Origin: Corallococcus exercitus
GTDB taxonomy: Bacteria > Myxococcota > Myxococcia > Myxococcales > Myxococcaceae
DNA: 42,049 nt
Assembly (NCBI RefSeq): GCF_003611585.1
Contig: NZ_RAVW01000027.1
Coordinates: 1-42,049, forward strand
Reading direction: 5' to 3'
Translations under genes and position numbers: made by a program
Notes under the pieces: model-generated
Databases searched by the model: none
Seen by the model: the letters and a program-made list of their open reading frames with translations, nothing else
What the model was told of the DNA's origin: nothing
In this document: positions 1 through 8,250 of the stretch, piece by piece
Layout of the letters: each line of letters starts with the position of its first letter
Position numbering within the stretch: position 1 is the stretch's first letter

Positions 1-103
1 CAGGCGCCCGCTCCCGACTCCGCGCCCGTGCAGCCTCCCCCGGCGCCGAGGCCTCCGGCGCCGGGGGAGGCTGCACGGGCGCGGAGTCGGGAGCGGGCGC
101 CTG
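1..103. repeat. Perfect 48-bp inverted repeat reaching window edge
   Basis: Bases 1-48 are the exact reverse complement of bases 56-103, separated by a 7-base centre (49-55). The arms have no mismatch and the left arm stops exactly at base 1. It sits inside the Ala/Pro-rich linker of the partial lipoprotein. This may be a fold-back artefact at a contig end; a real cruciform-forming repeat is the alternative. Confidence 0.9.
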
Positions 104-172
104 CGTGGTCGCGCACGCGGAGACGAACAGCAGCGCGGCGAGGGCGGAGCGCAGCGGGCGGGGTGTCAGCAT
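1..172 (-). CDS. Partial lipoprotein, probable M16-peptidase partner
   Basis: Only the first codons are present, starting at ATG 172 and running off the left edge. The N-terminus has a short basic stretch, a hydrophobic core and a lipobox ending in LLFVSAC, then an Ala/Pro/Gln-rich linker, so it is a secreted lipoprotein. It lies 80 bp downstream of an M16 zinc peptidase on the same strand. In many Gram-negatives a catalytic M16 protein is followed by a second, often inactive M16 protein, so that is the likely identity, but no M16 domain is visible. The codons encoded by bases 1-55 are the exact mirror of bases 49-103 (see the inverted repeat), so the predicted residues beyond about position 39 are suspect. 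Confidence 0.5.
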   Translation of the reverse strand, partial: MLTPRPLRSALAALLFVSACATTQAPAPDSAPVQPPPAPEASAPGEAARARSRERAP

Positions 173-252
173 CGGGTGAGGCCTGCTCGGGTCAGGACGG
201 GGGGGGACGCGGGTCGCGTGAGGCCTGGCGGAACGAAGTCGGAAGGAAGCAC

Positions 253-1659
253 TCATCGCGCGGCCTCCTGGCGGGCCGGGGTGGCGGAAGGCGTGGTGGG
301 GACGAGCCAGCCCACCGTGCGGTGGTCGGGGTTGAAGATGCGGGCGGCCAGCGCCTTCACGCCGTCGCGAGTGACCTTCTCGTAGCGCGTGGGCGCGTCG
401 AGCAGGGCCTTCCAGTCACCTCGGAAGGTGGCGGCGTTGCCCAGCTCGCGGGCGCGGCCGTCGTTGGTCTCCAGCTTGCGCCAGAAGGTGGCCAGGGCGA
501 CGTTGCGCGCCTTCTTCAGCTCCGCGTCGGTGACGCCGTCCTTCGCCACGCGGGCCAGCTCCGCGGTGAGGAGCGCCTCGGTCTTCGCCAGGTCGCCGCC
601 CGGCGGCAGGTCCACGTAGAACCACGTGAGCGTCGGGTCAAAGCCGCCGGCGGTGGTGCCGCGGACGCGGATGGCCACGCGCGCTTCATCCACCAGCTTG
701 CGGTGCAGGCGCGACGAGTCACCGTGGGTGAGGATGAGGCCCAGCAGCTCCAGCGTCTCCGCGTCCGGGTCGTTGGCGGCGAGGCCGTGGTAGGCGACCT
801 GGAGCAGCGGGGACTGCGCCAGCCGCTTCACGACGATGCGCCGCTCGCCCTGCTGCTCGGGCTCCTTCGTGCGCACGGGCTCCGGCGCGGGCTGCGAGGG
901 GATGGTGCCGAGCGTGGCCTCCACCTGCTCGAAGACACGCGCCGGCTCCACGTCGCCCGCGATGACGAGCGTGGCGTTGTTGGGGGCGTAGTACGTCTTG
1001 AAGTAGCGCTGGAGGTCCTCCATGCGCCAGGACTCGATGTCGGACGGCCAGCCGATGACGGGGATTTGATACGGGTGCGCGACGAAGGCGGTGGCCTGCA
1101 TCTGCTCCTGCAGCGCGCCGCCGTTGTCATTGTCCACGCCGGAGCGGCGCTCGGAGTAGACGACGCCGCGCTCGGACTCGATGACCTTGGGGTCGAAGGC
1201 GAGCGACTGGAGCCGGTCCTGCTCCAGCTCCAGGATGAGGGGCAGCGCGGAGGCCGGGAACCAGTCCAGGTAGACGGTGACGTCCTCGGAGGTGAAGGCG
1301 TTGTTGGCGCCGCCGTTGGCCTCCATGACGCGGTCGAACTCACCGGGGCCGTACTTCTTCGCGCCGTTGAACATCATGTGCTCGAAGAAGTGGGACAGGC
1401 CGGTGATGCCGGGGCGCTCGTTGCGGCTGCCCACGCGGAACCAGTTGGCGAGCGCCACGTTGGGGATGTCGTGGTCCGGCCAGACCACGACGGTGAGCCC
1501 GTTCTTCAGCGTGCGGGCCTGGATGTCGGAGCCTGGCTTCGCGGCGGGGGTGGAGGCGGCGGCGGGCTTCGCGGACGGCTCGGAGACGGCCTGGGCCCCG
1601 GCCTGGGGCGCACCCAGGAGGGCCAGACAGGCGAACCACGACAACGGTGGACGGAACAT
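253..1659 (-). CDS. M16 family zinc peptidase (insulinase-like), exported
   Basis: A 468-residue protein with a signal peptide of about 24 residues ending near AQA, so it acts in the periplasm or at the envelope. The inverted zinc motif HFFEH is at residues 90-94, followed by a Glu-containing segment (ESERGVVYSERR) at about 161-172 that supplies the third ligand of the M16 family. The C-terminal half matches the layout of the second, inactive M16 subdomain. Its length is usual for the short, processing-peptidase-like M16B type. The ATG at 1659 is chosen because it directly precedes the signal peptide. The next gene on the strand (start 172) is a lipoprotein and probably its partner. The protein substrate cannot be told from sequence. 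Confidence 0.93.
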   Translation of the reverse strand: MFRPPLSWFACLALLGAPQAGAQAVSEPSAKPAAASTPAAKPGSDIQARTLKNGLTVVVWPDHDIPNVALANWFRVGSRNERPGITGLSHFFEHMMFNGAKKYGPGEFDRVMEANGGANNAFTSEDVTVYLDWFPASALPLILELEQDRLQSLAFDPKVIESERGVVYSERRSGVDNDNGGALQEQMQATAFVAHPYQIPVIGWPSDIESWRMEDLQRYFKTYYAPNNATLVIAGDVEPARVFEQVEATLGTIPSQPAPEPVRTKEPEQQGERRIVVKRLAQSPLLQVAYHGLAANDPDAETLELLGLILTHGDSSRLHRKLVDEARVAIRVRGTTAGGFDPTLTWFYVDLPPGGDLAKTEALLTAELARVAKDGVTDAELKKARNVALATFWRKLETNDGRARELGNAATFRGDWKALLDAPTRYEKVTRDGVKALAARIFNPDHRTVGWLVPTTPSATPARQEAAR

Positions 1660-1753
1660 CCTTGCTCCTGGGGAGGGACCACGGCGGCGCCCGGGAACGG
1701 GCGGCAGCGCACCCTATTCCAGAAACGCAGCGCCCGGGCGTGGAGGCTCCGGC

Positions 1754-4700
1754 TCAATCCCCGGGCGGCCCCGCACCGAAGCGCAGCAGTCCCAGCAGCT
1801 GCTCCGGTGACAGCGCGGCGGCGCCGTCCGCCTCCGAAAGCAGGCTGTCCGCCAGGTCCCGCTTCTCCGCGTGAAGGGCGAGGATGGCCTCCTCGATGGT
1901 GCCTTCGGAGACGAACCGCGTCACGGTGACGGGGCGCGTCTGGCCGATGCGGTGGGCCCGGTCCGAGGCCTGGTCCTCCACGGCGGGGTTCCACCACGGG
2001 TCCAGGTGGAGGACGTGGTCGGCGCCGGTGAGGTTGAGGCCGGTGCCGCCCGCCTTGAGCGAGATGAGGAAGAGCGCCCCCTCTCCCCGCTGGAAGGCCT
2101 CCACGCGCGCCTGCCGCTCCGCCGCGGGTGTCCGCCCGTCCAGGTACTGGAACGTGATGCCCCGCGCCTCCAGCGCGTCGCGCACCAGGGCCAGGTGGCG
2201 CACGAACTGGCTGAAGACGAGCGCGCGGCCCCCTTCCGCCAGCAGTTCATCCACCCGCTCCAGGACGCGCTCCAGCTTGGAGGAGGCCATCCCCGTGTCC
2301 GGATCCACCAGGCGGGGATGACAGGCGGCCAGCCGCAGCCGGGTGAGCGCGGCCAGCATCTCGAAGCGCTGGTCTCCACCAGGAGTTCCCTCGCCCAGTC
2401 GCGCCAGGGCCGCGAGCCGCACGTCGTCATACAGACGCCGCTCGGTAGGCGACAAGGTGACGGGCACCACCGTGTCCATGCGCGGAGGAAGCTCGCGCGC
2501 CACCTGGGCCTTGGTGCGGCGCAGGAGGAAGGGACGCACCAGCCGGGCCAGGGATGCGCGGGCGTCCGCGTTCCGGTCCCGCTCGATGGGGACCGCGAAC
2601 CGCGCGTGGAAGGACTCACGCCCGCCCAGCAGGCCTGGGAAGAGCAGGTGGAAGAGGCTCCACAGCTCGGACAGGCGGTTCTCCACGGGAGTGCCGGTGA
2701 GGGCCACGCGGGCTTCGCACTTCACGGTGCGCAGCGCGCGGGCCCTCGCGGTGTCCGGGTTCTTCACTGCCTGCGCTTCGTCCACCACCAGCGTGGCGAA
2801 GGTCACGTCCGCGAGCTTCGTGGCATCCCTCGCCAGCAGGCCGTAGCTGATGATCAGCACGTCCCGGGGCCCCAGCAGGGACGGCAGGGCGTCGCGGTCC
2901 GCGTCCTGCCAGACGTGCACGCGCAGCGATGGCGCGAAGCGAGCGGCCTCGCGCACCCAGTTGCCGCGCAGGGACGTGGGCGCCACCACCAGCGCGGGCC
3001 CGTCCGCCGCGCGGGACAACAGCAGGGCCAGCGCCTGGACCGTCTTGCCCAATCCCATGTCATCCGCCAGGCACGCGCCCGCGCCCCACGACGCCAGCCG
3101 CGCGAGCCACACGAAGCCCTCGCGCTGGTAGTCGCGCAGCTCCGCCTTCAAGCCCCGGGGCACGCGCACCGGACGCGCGTGGGCGTCGTGGATGCGCTTC
3201 GCCAGCCGGCGCCAGTCCGGAGGCGCCTGGACGCTCACGCCGGCCTTCTCCAGCGTGTCCAGCACGGGCGCCGCCGCGGCGCTCACCTCCAGCCCCTTCC
3301 GTCCCGGATGCGCTACGTCCGCGAGCGGGGTCAGCTGCTCACGTAGCGCATCCGTGAGGCGCATCCAGCGCCCCTTCCCCAGCGGGACGTAGCGCTGGCG
3401 GCGGCGCACGGCCTCCAGCAGGATGGCCAGCTCCACACGCGCGCCATCCAGCTCCACGCCCCCCTTCGCGCCGAACCAGTCGTGCTCCCGCAGGACCTGG
3501 ACCCGGACGTCCGCGGTCTCCACGCGCGTCACCGTCCACGGCTGCTCCGCCCACTCCACGCGCACCTCCGGGCCCGTGAGCGGCTCCAGTGCCTCCAGGA
3601 GCTGAAGCGCGTCCTCCGCGGTGTCACGCGTGAAGTGATACATCCCGGCCGGCAATGACAGACGTGTGAGGAGCGCGTCCGCCTGCGCGCGCTCCGCATC
3701 CAGGGCGCGCCGGACCATGACGCGCTCATTGCCGCGCTGGCCCCGGACCACGGGAGCCCCCTCGCCCACGGGCTGTGGAGCTGCCTCCGGGAGCGGCCTC
3801 ACGAGGAGCGAAACCTCCAGCGCGGAGTCCTCCACCGCGCGCAGCCGCACCAGCACGCCCGGGCTGGCCTCCACGGGGCGGGGCTCCAGGGACGGCGGCA
3901 GCGCCACGGGGAAGGCCGCCTCCAGCGCGGAGAGGTGGCCCAGCAACGCCTCGCGCTGGTGTTCGGACACATAGACGCCGTGGCGCGCCAGGGACTCGAG
4001 CAGGGGCACCGCGCCCGGGGGAACGGACACCAGGGTGACGCTCGGCCCGCCGGGCTCCACAAGCAGCCAGGGCTGGGGAGCCTCCGGCCCACCGGGAGGT
4101 GGCGTCAGGGCCTCCGGGGGCACGGGGCGTCCGTCCACCGCAGGCCGCAGGCGCAGGGCCTTTGCGTCCTCTTCCAGGGCGAAGCCCAGCGGCGCTTCCC
4201 GCACCCGCGCGGCCGCGTCCGGAGCGCCGGCCAGGCGGAGGCGGGGGCTGTGCGCGAGCGAGCGCAGGGCCTGGAGCAGCAGCGTGTACGACGCGCCGTC
4301 CCCGAGGCCGTCTCCCAGGTACGCGCCGTTCCGGTCCATGCGCTCCTCCGCGTCGAGGAGCGACCAGGCATGGCGTTCGTCCGGATCCTGAAGCGTCCGG
4401 AGCGCCTTGTCGCGGTCGTACCAGGTGACGGCGCGGCCTTGGGAAAGGCCGCCCCTCTTCGAGGGCACGTGCAGGTAGGGCTGGAGCCGCCAGCCGCGCG
4501 GGGGTTCGGGCTCCAGCCGGAAGGTGACGAAGTCACCGGTCGCCGGAGCGTCGTGCACCGCCTGCGCCAGGAGAGACCCTTCCAGCGCGGACAGGAGCGC
4601 ACGGCCCGGCACTTCGAACAACAGCTCCGCCAGCCTCGCGGCGACAGCGGCGTGCTTCGGAAGCACCAGGAACGCCAGCGCCGCGTCCACGGCGGTCAAT

Positions 4701-5665
4701 GCGTGGACACAGGAAGCCTCTTCCGCCCTGGGCGAGCACGGACAGCACAGGCCGGGGCGGCCCTCCATCATGGCGCGAGGGTCGAGCACCACGGCGCCCC
4801 CGTCCTCCTCCGCGCCGCACGCGTCACAAGGCTCCCATGCCGCCAGCTCCGGCTCCTTCACGAGCAGCCGCAAGAGGGCCTCCTGGAGGATGGCCCTGGG
4901 TGCGGGCGACAGCAGCCGGGGCATGGCCTCGGCGCGGATCCGCGCGCGGCTCCGCACGAGCGCATCCCGCAGCGGCGCGAGGCGGTCGTCCATCTGGGGA
5001 GGCAACGGCGTCGTGGAGGCTTCACGGGCCAGCCCCCGCGACACGCGCCCTGCCTCGTCACGCACCCAGCGCCAGGCGGCCTCCGCGAGCGCGTCCTGCT
5101 CGCTGCCCCTCAAACGCCGGAGCTTCGAGGTGCCCCCCAGCGCATCCACCACCGTGGCCTTGCGCAGCGCGGAGCGCGCGTGGCGCGTGACGGAGTCGGG
5201 CACCAGGGACGCCAGCACGGCCAGGGGCACGGTCCGGGCACGCTCCACGTGGTGCTCCACGAGCCACGCCTGGAGGGCGTCGGAAGTGGCGGGCCGCGAC
5301 GAGGCCTTCGCGAGGCGCGGGGAGGCGGGCTTCCGCTCATGGGGAGCGGAGGACTGGAGCCACGCGAGCCAGACCGCGACCGCGTGCGAGCAGACCCCTT
5401 CGTTCCAGTAGGCGTCGCATTGACACTCCAGCATCAACCCGTCGGAGCCAGGGTCCACGCAGAGGGATGCTTCGAACGTGCGCCCGTGGCCGTCGGAGAC
5501 GGTCCCCGCCACACAGTCCGGGAAAGGGGGCCCCACGTCCACCGCGTCCCGGACGAGCCACCTCCGGGCTTGCACGAGCAGCTCCCGGTCGGCCAGTTCG
5601 TGGAGATGCTTGCGCGTGAGCCGCTGCTGGAGCGAAGGGGCTGGCGACGAGGGGAGGCCGGGCAT
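1754..5665 (-). CDS. SNF2-family DNA helicase/translocase with SWIM zinc finger
   Basis: This 1303-residue protein has an N-terminal SWIM zinc finger (C81-x-C83 ... C92-x-H94), a long middle region, and a C-terminal SNF2 ATPase from about residue 850. Helicase motifs are complete: I DDMGLGKT (about 868), II DEAQ (about 962), III LTGTPVEN, V SLKAGGTGLNL and VI QASDRAHRIGQ. SNF2 enzymes use ATP to translocate on double-stranded DNA and remodel protein-DNA complexes; bacterial SWIM-SNF2 proteins resemble RapA/HepA-type factors. A few residues follow the last motif, so the C-terminus is short. It stands alone, with unrelated peptidase genes downstream after 94 bp, and no defence-system partner is visible. 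The ATG at 5665 is the upstream-most start in frame. Confidence 0.93.
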   Translation of the reverse strand: MPGLPSSPAPSLQQRLTRKHLHELADRELLVQARRWLVRDAVDVGPPFPDCVAGTVSDGHGRTFEASLCVDPGSDGLMLECQCDAYWNEGVCSHAVAVWLAWLQSSAPHERKPASPRLAKASSRPATSDALQAWLVEHHVERARTVPLAVLASLVPDSVTRHARSALRKATVVDALGGTSKLRRLRGSEQDALAEAAWRWVRDEAGRVSRGLAREASTTPLPPQMDDRLAPLRDALVRSRARIRAEAMPRLLSPAPRAILQEALLRLLVKEPELAAWEPCDACGAEEDGGAVVLDPRAMMEGRPGLCCPCSPRAEEASCVHALTAVDAALAFLVLPKHAAVAARLAELLFEVPGRALLSALEGSLLAQAVHDAPATGDFVTFRLEPEPPRGWRLQPYLHVPSKRGGLSQGRAVTWYDRDKALRTLQDPDERHAWSLLDAEERMDRNGAYLGDGLGDGASYTLLLQALRSLAHSPRLRLAGAPDAAARVREAPLGFALEEDAKALRLRPAVDGRPVPPEALTPPPGGPEAPQPWLLVEPGGPSVTLVSVPPGAVPLLESLARHGVYVSEHQREALLGHLSALEAAFPVALPPSLEPRPVEASPGVLVRLRAVEDSALEVSLLVRPLPEAAPQPVGEGAPVVRGQRGNERVMVRRALDAERAQADALLTRLSLPAGMYHFTRDTAEDALQLLEALEPLTGPEVRVEWAEQPWTVTRVETADVRVQVLREHDWFGAKGGVELDGARVELAILLEAVRRRQRYVPLGKGRWMRLTDALREQLTPLADVAHPGRKGLEVSAAAAPVLDTLEKAGVSVQAPPDWRRLAKRIHDAHARPVRVPRGLKAELRDYQREGFVWLARLASWGAGACLADDMGLGKTVQALALLLSRAADGPALVVAPTSLRGNWVREAARFAPSLRVHVWQDADRDALPSLLGPRDVLIISYGLLARDATKLADVTFATLVVDEAQAVKNPDTARARALRTVKCEARVALTGTPVENRLSELWSLFHLLFPGLLGGRESFHARFAVPIERDRNADARASLARLVRPFLLRRTKAQVARELPPRMDTVVPVTLSPTERRLYDDVRLAALARLGEGTPGGDQRFEMLAALTRLRLAACHPRLVDPDTGMASSKLERVLERVDELLAEGGRALVFSQFVRHLALVRDALEARGITFQYLDGRTPAAERQARVEAFQRGEGALFLISLKAGGTGLNLTGADHVLHLDPWWNPAVEDQASDRAHRIGQTRPVTVTRFVSEGTIEEAILALHAEKRDLADSLLSEADGAAALSPEQLLGLLRFGAGPPGD

Positions 5666-5794
5666 CGCATGGGAAAACTACCCATGGGGTGGTCTTCCGA
5701 CGAGCCCTACCCTCAAGTCGTCACGCCGGGCCCTCCGCGAGGGGACGCCTGCCGGCCGGGCATGCGCTCCCCGCAGCCGCTCCCGCTCGCGGGG

Positions 5795-6337
5795 CTACGC
5801 GCCCAGCACCTGCCGCAGCACGGCCTGGAAGTAGTTCGTGCTGCCGATGTGGCCCGCGTGCAGCTTGGCGGACTGGTGGAGCCGCTGGGCGACGGCCTCG
5901 TACTCCGCCTGGCTGACGTCGCGCAGGGACAGGTACAGGCGGGCGGCGGCGCGCAGGTAGGAGAAGAGCGGGTTCTTGTGATGGCCGTCGGGCCGGCGCG
6001 CGAGGTGGCGGTAGAGCTGGGAGAACTCCTGGTCGACCTCCGCGTGGCGCGTGTCGCGGCAGAAGCCGGCGGCGGTGGCCTCGATGAGGAAGAAGAACGG
6101 CTCGTACTCGGGGAAGGGCGGCCGGGTGAAGTCGGGGGGCTGCTTGTTCCCGGTCCACAGCGCGGAGACGGGCTGCAGGCGCACGTGGGCGGTGACGTCG
6201 CCGAAGCGCACGGGCACCTCGTCGCCCACGGGCTTCACCTGGCCCTGTTCGTCCCGTTCCACGGGGATGAACAAGCGCATGGGGTCCTCCACCTTCACGC
6301 CCGCCTTCTCCAGCTCCGCCACCACGTTCGCGTCCAT
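5795..6337 (-). CDS. Conserved hypothetical protein, 180 aa
   Basis: I do not recognise the family. The protein begins MDANVVAELEKAG, is soluble, and has no signal peptide or membrane segment. The N-terminal half looks beta-rich with a Pro-rich stretch (PDFTRPPFPEYEPFF); the C-terminal half looks helical, with FSQLYRHLARR and YLRAAARLYLSL segments, perhaps a small helical bundle. The start is set at ATG 6337 because GGAGG lies about 10 bases upstream; a longer in-frame opening exists but has no support. It is divergent from the di-haem lipoprotein gene, with a 231-bp spacer, and no regulator lies next to it. Confidence 0.8.
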   Translation of the reverse strand: MDANVVAELEKAGVKVEDPMRLFIPVERDEQGQVKPVGDEVPVRFGDVTAHVRLQPVSALWTGNKQPPDFTRPPFPEYEPFFFLIEATAAGFCRDTRHAEVDQEFSQLYRHLARRPDGHHKNPLFSYLRAAARLYLSLRDVSQAEYEAVAQRLHQSAKLHAGHIGSTNYFQAVLRQVLGA

Positions 6338-6512
6338 TGCGTTGATGTTCCTCCGGGACTCCCATCTACCGCGTCGCGCCCGGATGTGCACCCGGGACGC
6401 GGAGGGACCGCACGCAAGGCTCCTGGAACCAACGAAGGCACGACCCGGATGAACCACGAGCTGCCTCCCGTATTCCCAACCTGCCCCGCGGGCCCCCGTA
6501 CCGGGAGTGCCG

Positions 6513-6541
6513 TTGACAGCGAGGAGGTGAAGTCCTCGAAT
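6513..6541 (+). promoter_or_regulatory. Probable sigma-70 promoter for the di-haem lipoprotein
   Basis: TTGACA at 6513-6518 is followed after exactly 17 bases by TCGAAT at 6536-6541, which matches four of six -10 consensus positions. Transcription would start near 6548, about 20 bases before the ATG at 6569, and the leader holds an AGAGGTG ribosome site. Confidence 0.6.
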
Positions 6542-6568
6542 GAAACACAGTCCTTCCAGAGGTGACAC

Positions 6569-7078
6569 ATGTCTCAACGCATTCCCCCGATACTCATGCT
6601 GTGTCTGGCTTTTGGTGGTCTTGTCACGGGCTGCGGCGGAGGCAGCCTGGAGGCGGTGAGCACCTCCGAGTGCTCCACGGGCATGAAGTGGACGGGCGGC
6701 GACAGCGGCAACGCCCTGATGCATCCCGGTGGCAACTGCATCCAATGTCATGCGGACCGGGGCGAGGGGCCGAAGTTCGTGGTGGCGGGGACCGTCCTGG
6801 CCACCGCGCACGAGGCGGACGACTGCGCGGGCCTCGAGGGCGCCCAGGTCGTCATCACCGACGCCAATCAGAAGACCTACCCACTGACGGCCAATGCCTC
6901 CGGCAACTTCTTCCTCAAGGCTGGAGACGCGAAGGACTTCGCGTTCCCCTACACCGCCCGCGTCACCCACGGTGGCACCCAGTGGGCCATGAACACCGCG
7001 CAGGGCACCGGGGCCTGCGGCTCCTGCCACACCGTGGCCGGCGCCAATGGCGCCCCCGGACGCATCAGCCCCCCGTAG
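6569..7078 (+). CDS. Di-haem c-type cytochrome-like lipoprotein
   Basis: A 169-residue protein with a lipobox signal peptide (VTGC, lipid Cys near residue 22). It has two CxxCH haem-attachment motifs: CIQCH at about residue 55 and CGSCH at about residue 152 near the C-terminus. About 95 residues separate them, including a segment (AQVVITDANQKTYPLTANASG) that resembles the carboxypeptidase-regulatory-like beta fold. The protein is therefore likely to be a membrane-anchored electron carrier, or a haem-binding surface protein, in the periplasm. The ATG at 6569 has AGAGGTG upstream. It is monocistronic, followed by a small hairpin and then the oppositely oriented tRNA-Phe. The redox partner is unknown, and there are no cytochrome maturation genes nearby. 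Confidence 0.82.
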   Translation: MSQRIPPILMLCLAFGGLVTGCGGGSLEAVSTSECSTGMKWTGGDSGNALMHPGGNCIQCHADRGEGPKFVVAGTVLATAHEADDCAGLEGAQVVITDANQKTYPLTANASGNFFLKAGDAKDFAFPYTARVTHGGTQWAMNTAQGTGACGSCHTVAGANGAPGRISPP

Positions 7079-7085
7079 CGACGCC

Positions 7086-7101
7086 GCCCGCCAGCGCGGG
7101 C
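7086..7101 (+). terminator. Small GC hairpin after the di-haem gene
   Basis: GCCCGC (7086-7091) and GCGGGC (7096-7101) form a perfect six-pair stem with a four-base loop, eight bases after the stop codon. There is no clear U tract on the plus strand, so termination here is only possible. Confidence 0.35.
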
Positions 7102-7143
7102 AATGAAAAGAAGAAGGGCGCCGGACCGGAGTCCGACGCCCTT
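7102..7143 (-). terminator. Rho-independent terminator of tRNA-Phe
   Basis: Read on the minus strand, arms at 7137-7143 and 7131-7135 pair with 7114-7120 and 7122-7126. This gives a 12-pair stem with one mismatch and a four-base loop, followed by the pyrimidine-rich run CTTCTTTTC. It lies about 20 bases after the tRNA 3' end. Confidence 0.8.
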
Positions 7144-7162
7144 CAGATTCTTCTTACTGGTG

Positions 7163-7235
7163 TGCCCAAGGGCGGAATCGAACCACCGACACGGGGATTT
7201 TCAGTCCCCTGCTCTACCGACTGAGCTACTTGGGC
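7163..7235 (-). tRNA. tRNA-Phe (anticodon GAA)
   Basis: A 73-base cloverleaf on the minus strand. The acceptor arms GCCCAAG/CTTGGGC, D arm with AGCTCAGTCGG, anticodon arm GGGGA-CTGAAAA-TCCCC and T arm with GGTTCGATTCC all pair. The anticodon is GAA and the discriminator base is A. The CCA end is not encoded (the genome continues CAC after the discriminator), so it must be added by CCA transferase. A strong terminator follows. Confidence 0.96.
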
Positions 7236-7325
7236 GTACCGCGCACCGCGAGCGGCAGCGCCGATTTACGGTTCCTGGCTCGCGCCGTCAACCTCTTTCC
7301 GCCAGCCCTCCCCCTCGCCCGACAC

Positions 7326-8126
7326 TCAGGCCGCCAGCCGGGGCGATTCGCTGTCCCAGGCCGTGCACCCCGCCGTCAGCTTCTGGCGCAGCTTCTGGCG
7401 CAGCCCCTGTTCGATCTGCCGGATGCGCACCGCCGTCACCCCGAAGCGCTTCGCCAGGAACTCCGCGCTCACCCCGTCCTCCGCCAGCATCCGCTCCTTC
7501 ACCAGCGCCCGCTCCCGAGCGTCCAGCTCCGGCCAGGCCTCCGCCACGCTCTGGTGCAGCTTCTCCGCCCAGGCGCCCCGGTCCGCCAGCTCCTCCGCCG
7601 AGTCCTCGTCCGACTCCAGCATGTCCAGTCGCGTCACGTCCCCCTCCCACCCCAAGGGCGCGTTCAACGACACGTCCTTCGCCAGGGCGTCCGACCCCCG
7701 CGCCACCTCCTCCTCCCGCTTGCCCAGCGCCTCGGCCAGCCGCTTCGTCACTTCCGGGTGGCCCTCGCCCCAACGGGCCTCCAGCCGCGCACGCTCGCGC
7801 CTCAGCTGGAAGACGATCCACGGCGCGCGGCCCCCCGCCACACTCCAGGTGCGGGACACGTACGCCCGGATGCGCGCGCGGATCCACTGCTGCGCGTAGG
7901 CGCCGAACGGCACACCCCGCTCCTCGAACCGGCGCGCCGCCTCCACCAGGCCGACGTTGCCCTCTGACATCAGCTCCTCCAGCGACAGGCCCGTCCAGCG
8001 GTACTTCCAGGCCAGCCGGCGGACCAGCTCCAGGTGCCCCCGCACCCGCATCTCCACTTCGGCCGAGTCCACCTCGGCCCCGACAAGCTCCACCGTGGAC
8101 TCGCGCTCCTCGTAGATGGCTTCCAT
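7326..8126 (-). CDS. RpoH-like sigma-70 family alternative sigma factor
   Basis: A 266-residue sigma factor. Region 2 lies at about residues 30-95 (LVRRLAWKYRWTGLSLEEL through AYAQQWIRARIRAYV), with an Arg-rich segment after it (VFQLRRERARLEARWG) that resembles the RpoH box. Region 4 at about 205-255 holds a helix-turn-helix (AEFLAKRFGVTAVRIRQIEQ). It belongs to the RpoH-like group 3 sigma factors; myxobacteria carry several (SigB, SigC and others) used in stress and development, but I cannot say which this is. The ATG at 8126 is preferred because GGGAGG lies about 8 bases upstream; an upstream GTG at 8159 would add 11 residues. It is divergent from nhaR. The target promoters are unknown. Confidence 0.9.
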   Translation of the reverse strand: MEAIYEERESTVELVGAEVDSAEVEMRVRGHLELVRRLAWKYRWTGLSLEELMSEGNVGLVEAARRFEERGVPFGAYAQQWIRARIRAYVSRTWSVAGGRAPWIVFQLRRERARLEARWGEGHPEVTKRLAEALGKREEEVARGSDALAKDVSLNAPLGWEGDVTRLDMLESDEDSAEELADRGAWAEKLHQSVAEAWPELDARERALVKERMLAEDGVSAEFLAKRFGVTAVRIRQIEQGLRQKLRQKLTAGCTAWDSESPRLAA

Positions 8127-8250
8127 GAACGCAACCTCCCCAATCAATCCCCCGCGCACCCATCGCGCGGTGACGGGGATAGAGATAAGCGGCCGCGACT
8201 CTTAAAAAAATGAGCTAGTTTGGATGAAACCCTTCGGTTAAACCTAAGTC

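Noticed and set aside
28-1929. Long plus-strand open frame (633 codons) across the M16 gene
   Set aside because: It is antisense to a well-supported M16 peptidase with signal peptide and zinc motif. High GC keeps antisense frames open, and the product has no recognisable domain.
1754-5665. SNF2 helicase as part of a phage-defence system
   Set aside because: SNF2-type helicases occur in DISARM and similar systems, but no methyltransferase, phospholipase or nuclease gene lies beside it. A housekeeping remodelling role is more likely.
3935-6565. Plus-strand open frame of 876 codons opposite the SNF2 helicase
   Set aside because: It is composed of Arg/Gly/His-rich residues typical of a GC shadow and covers two confirmed minus-strand genes.
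8215-8250. Clear sigma-70 promoter for nhaR
   Set aside because: TTGGAT and TTAAAC are present, but spacing is only about 13 bases, so no confident promoter was called.
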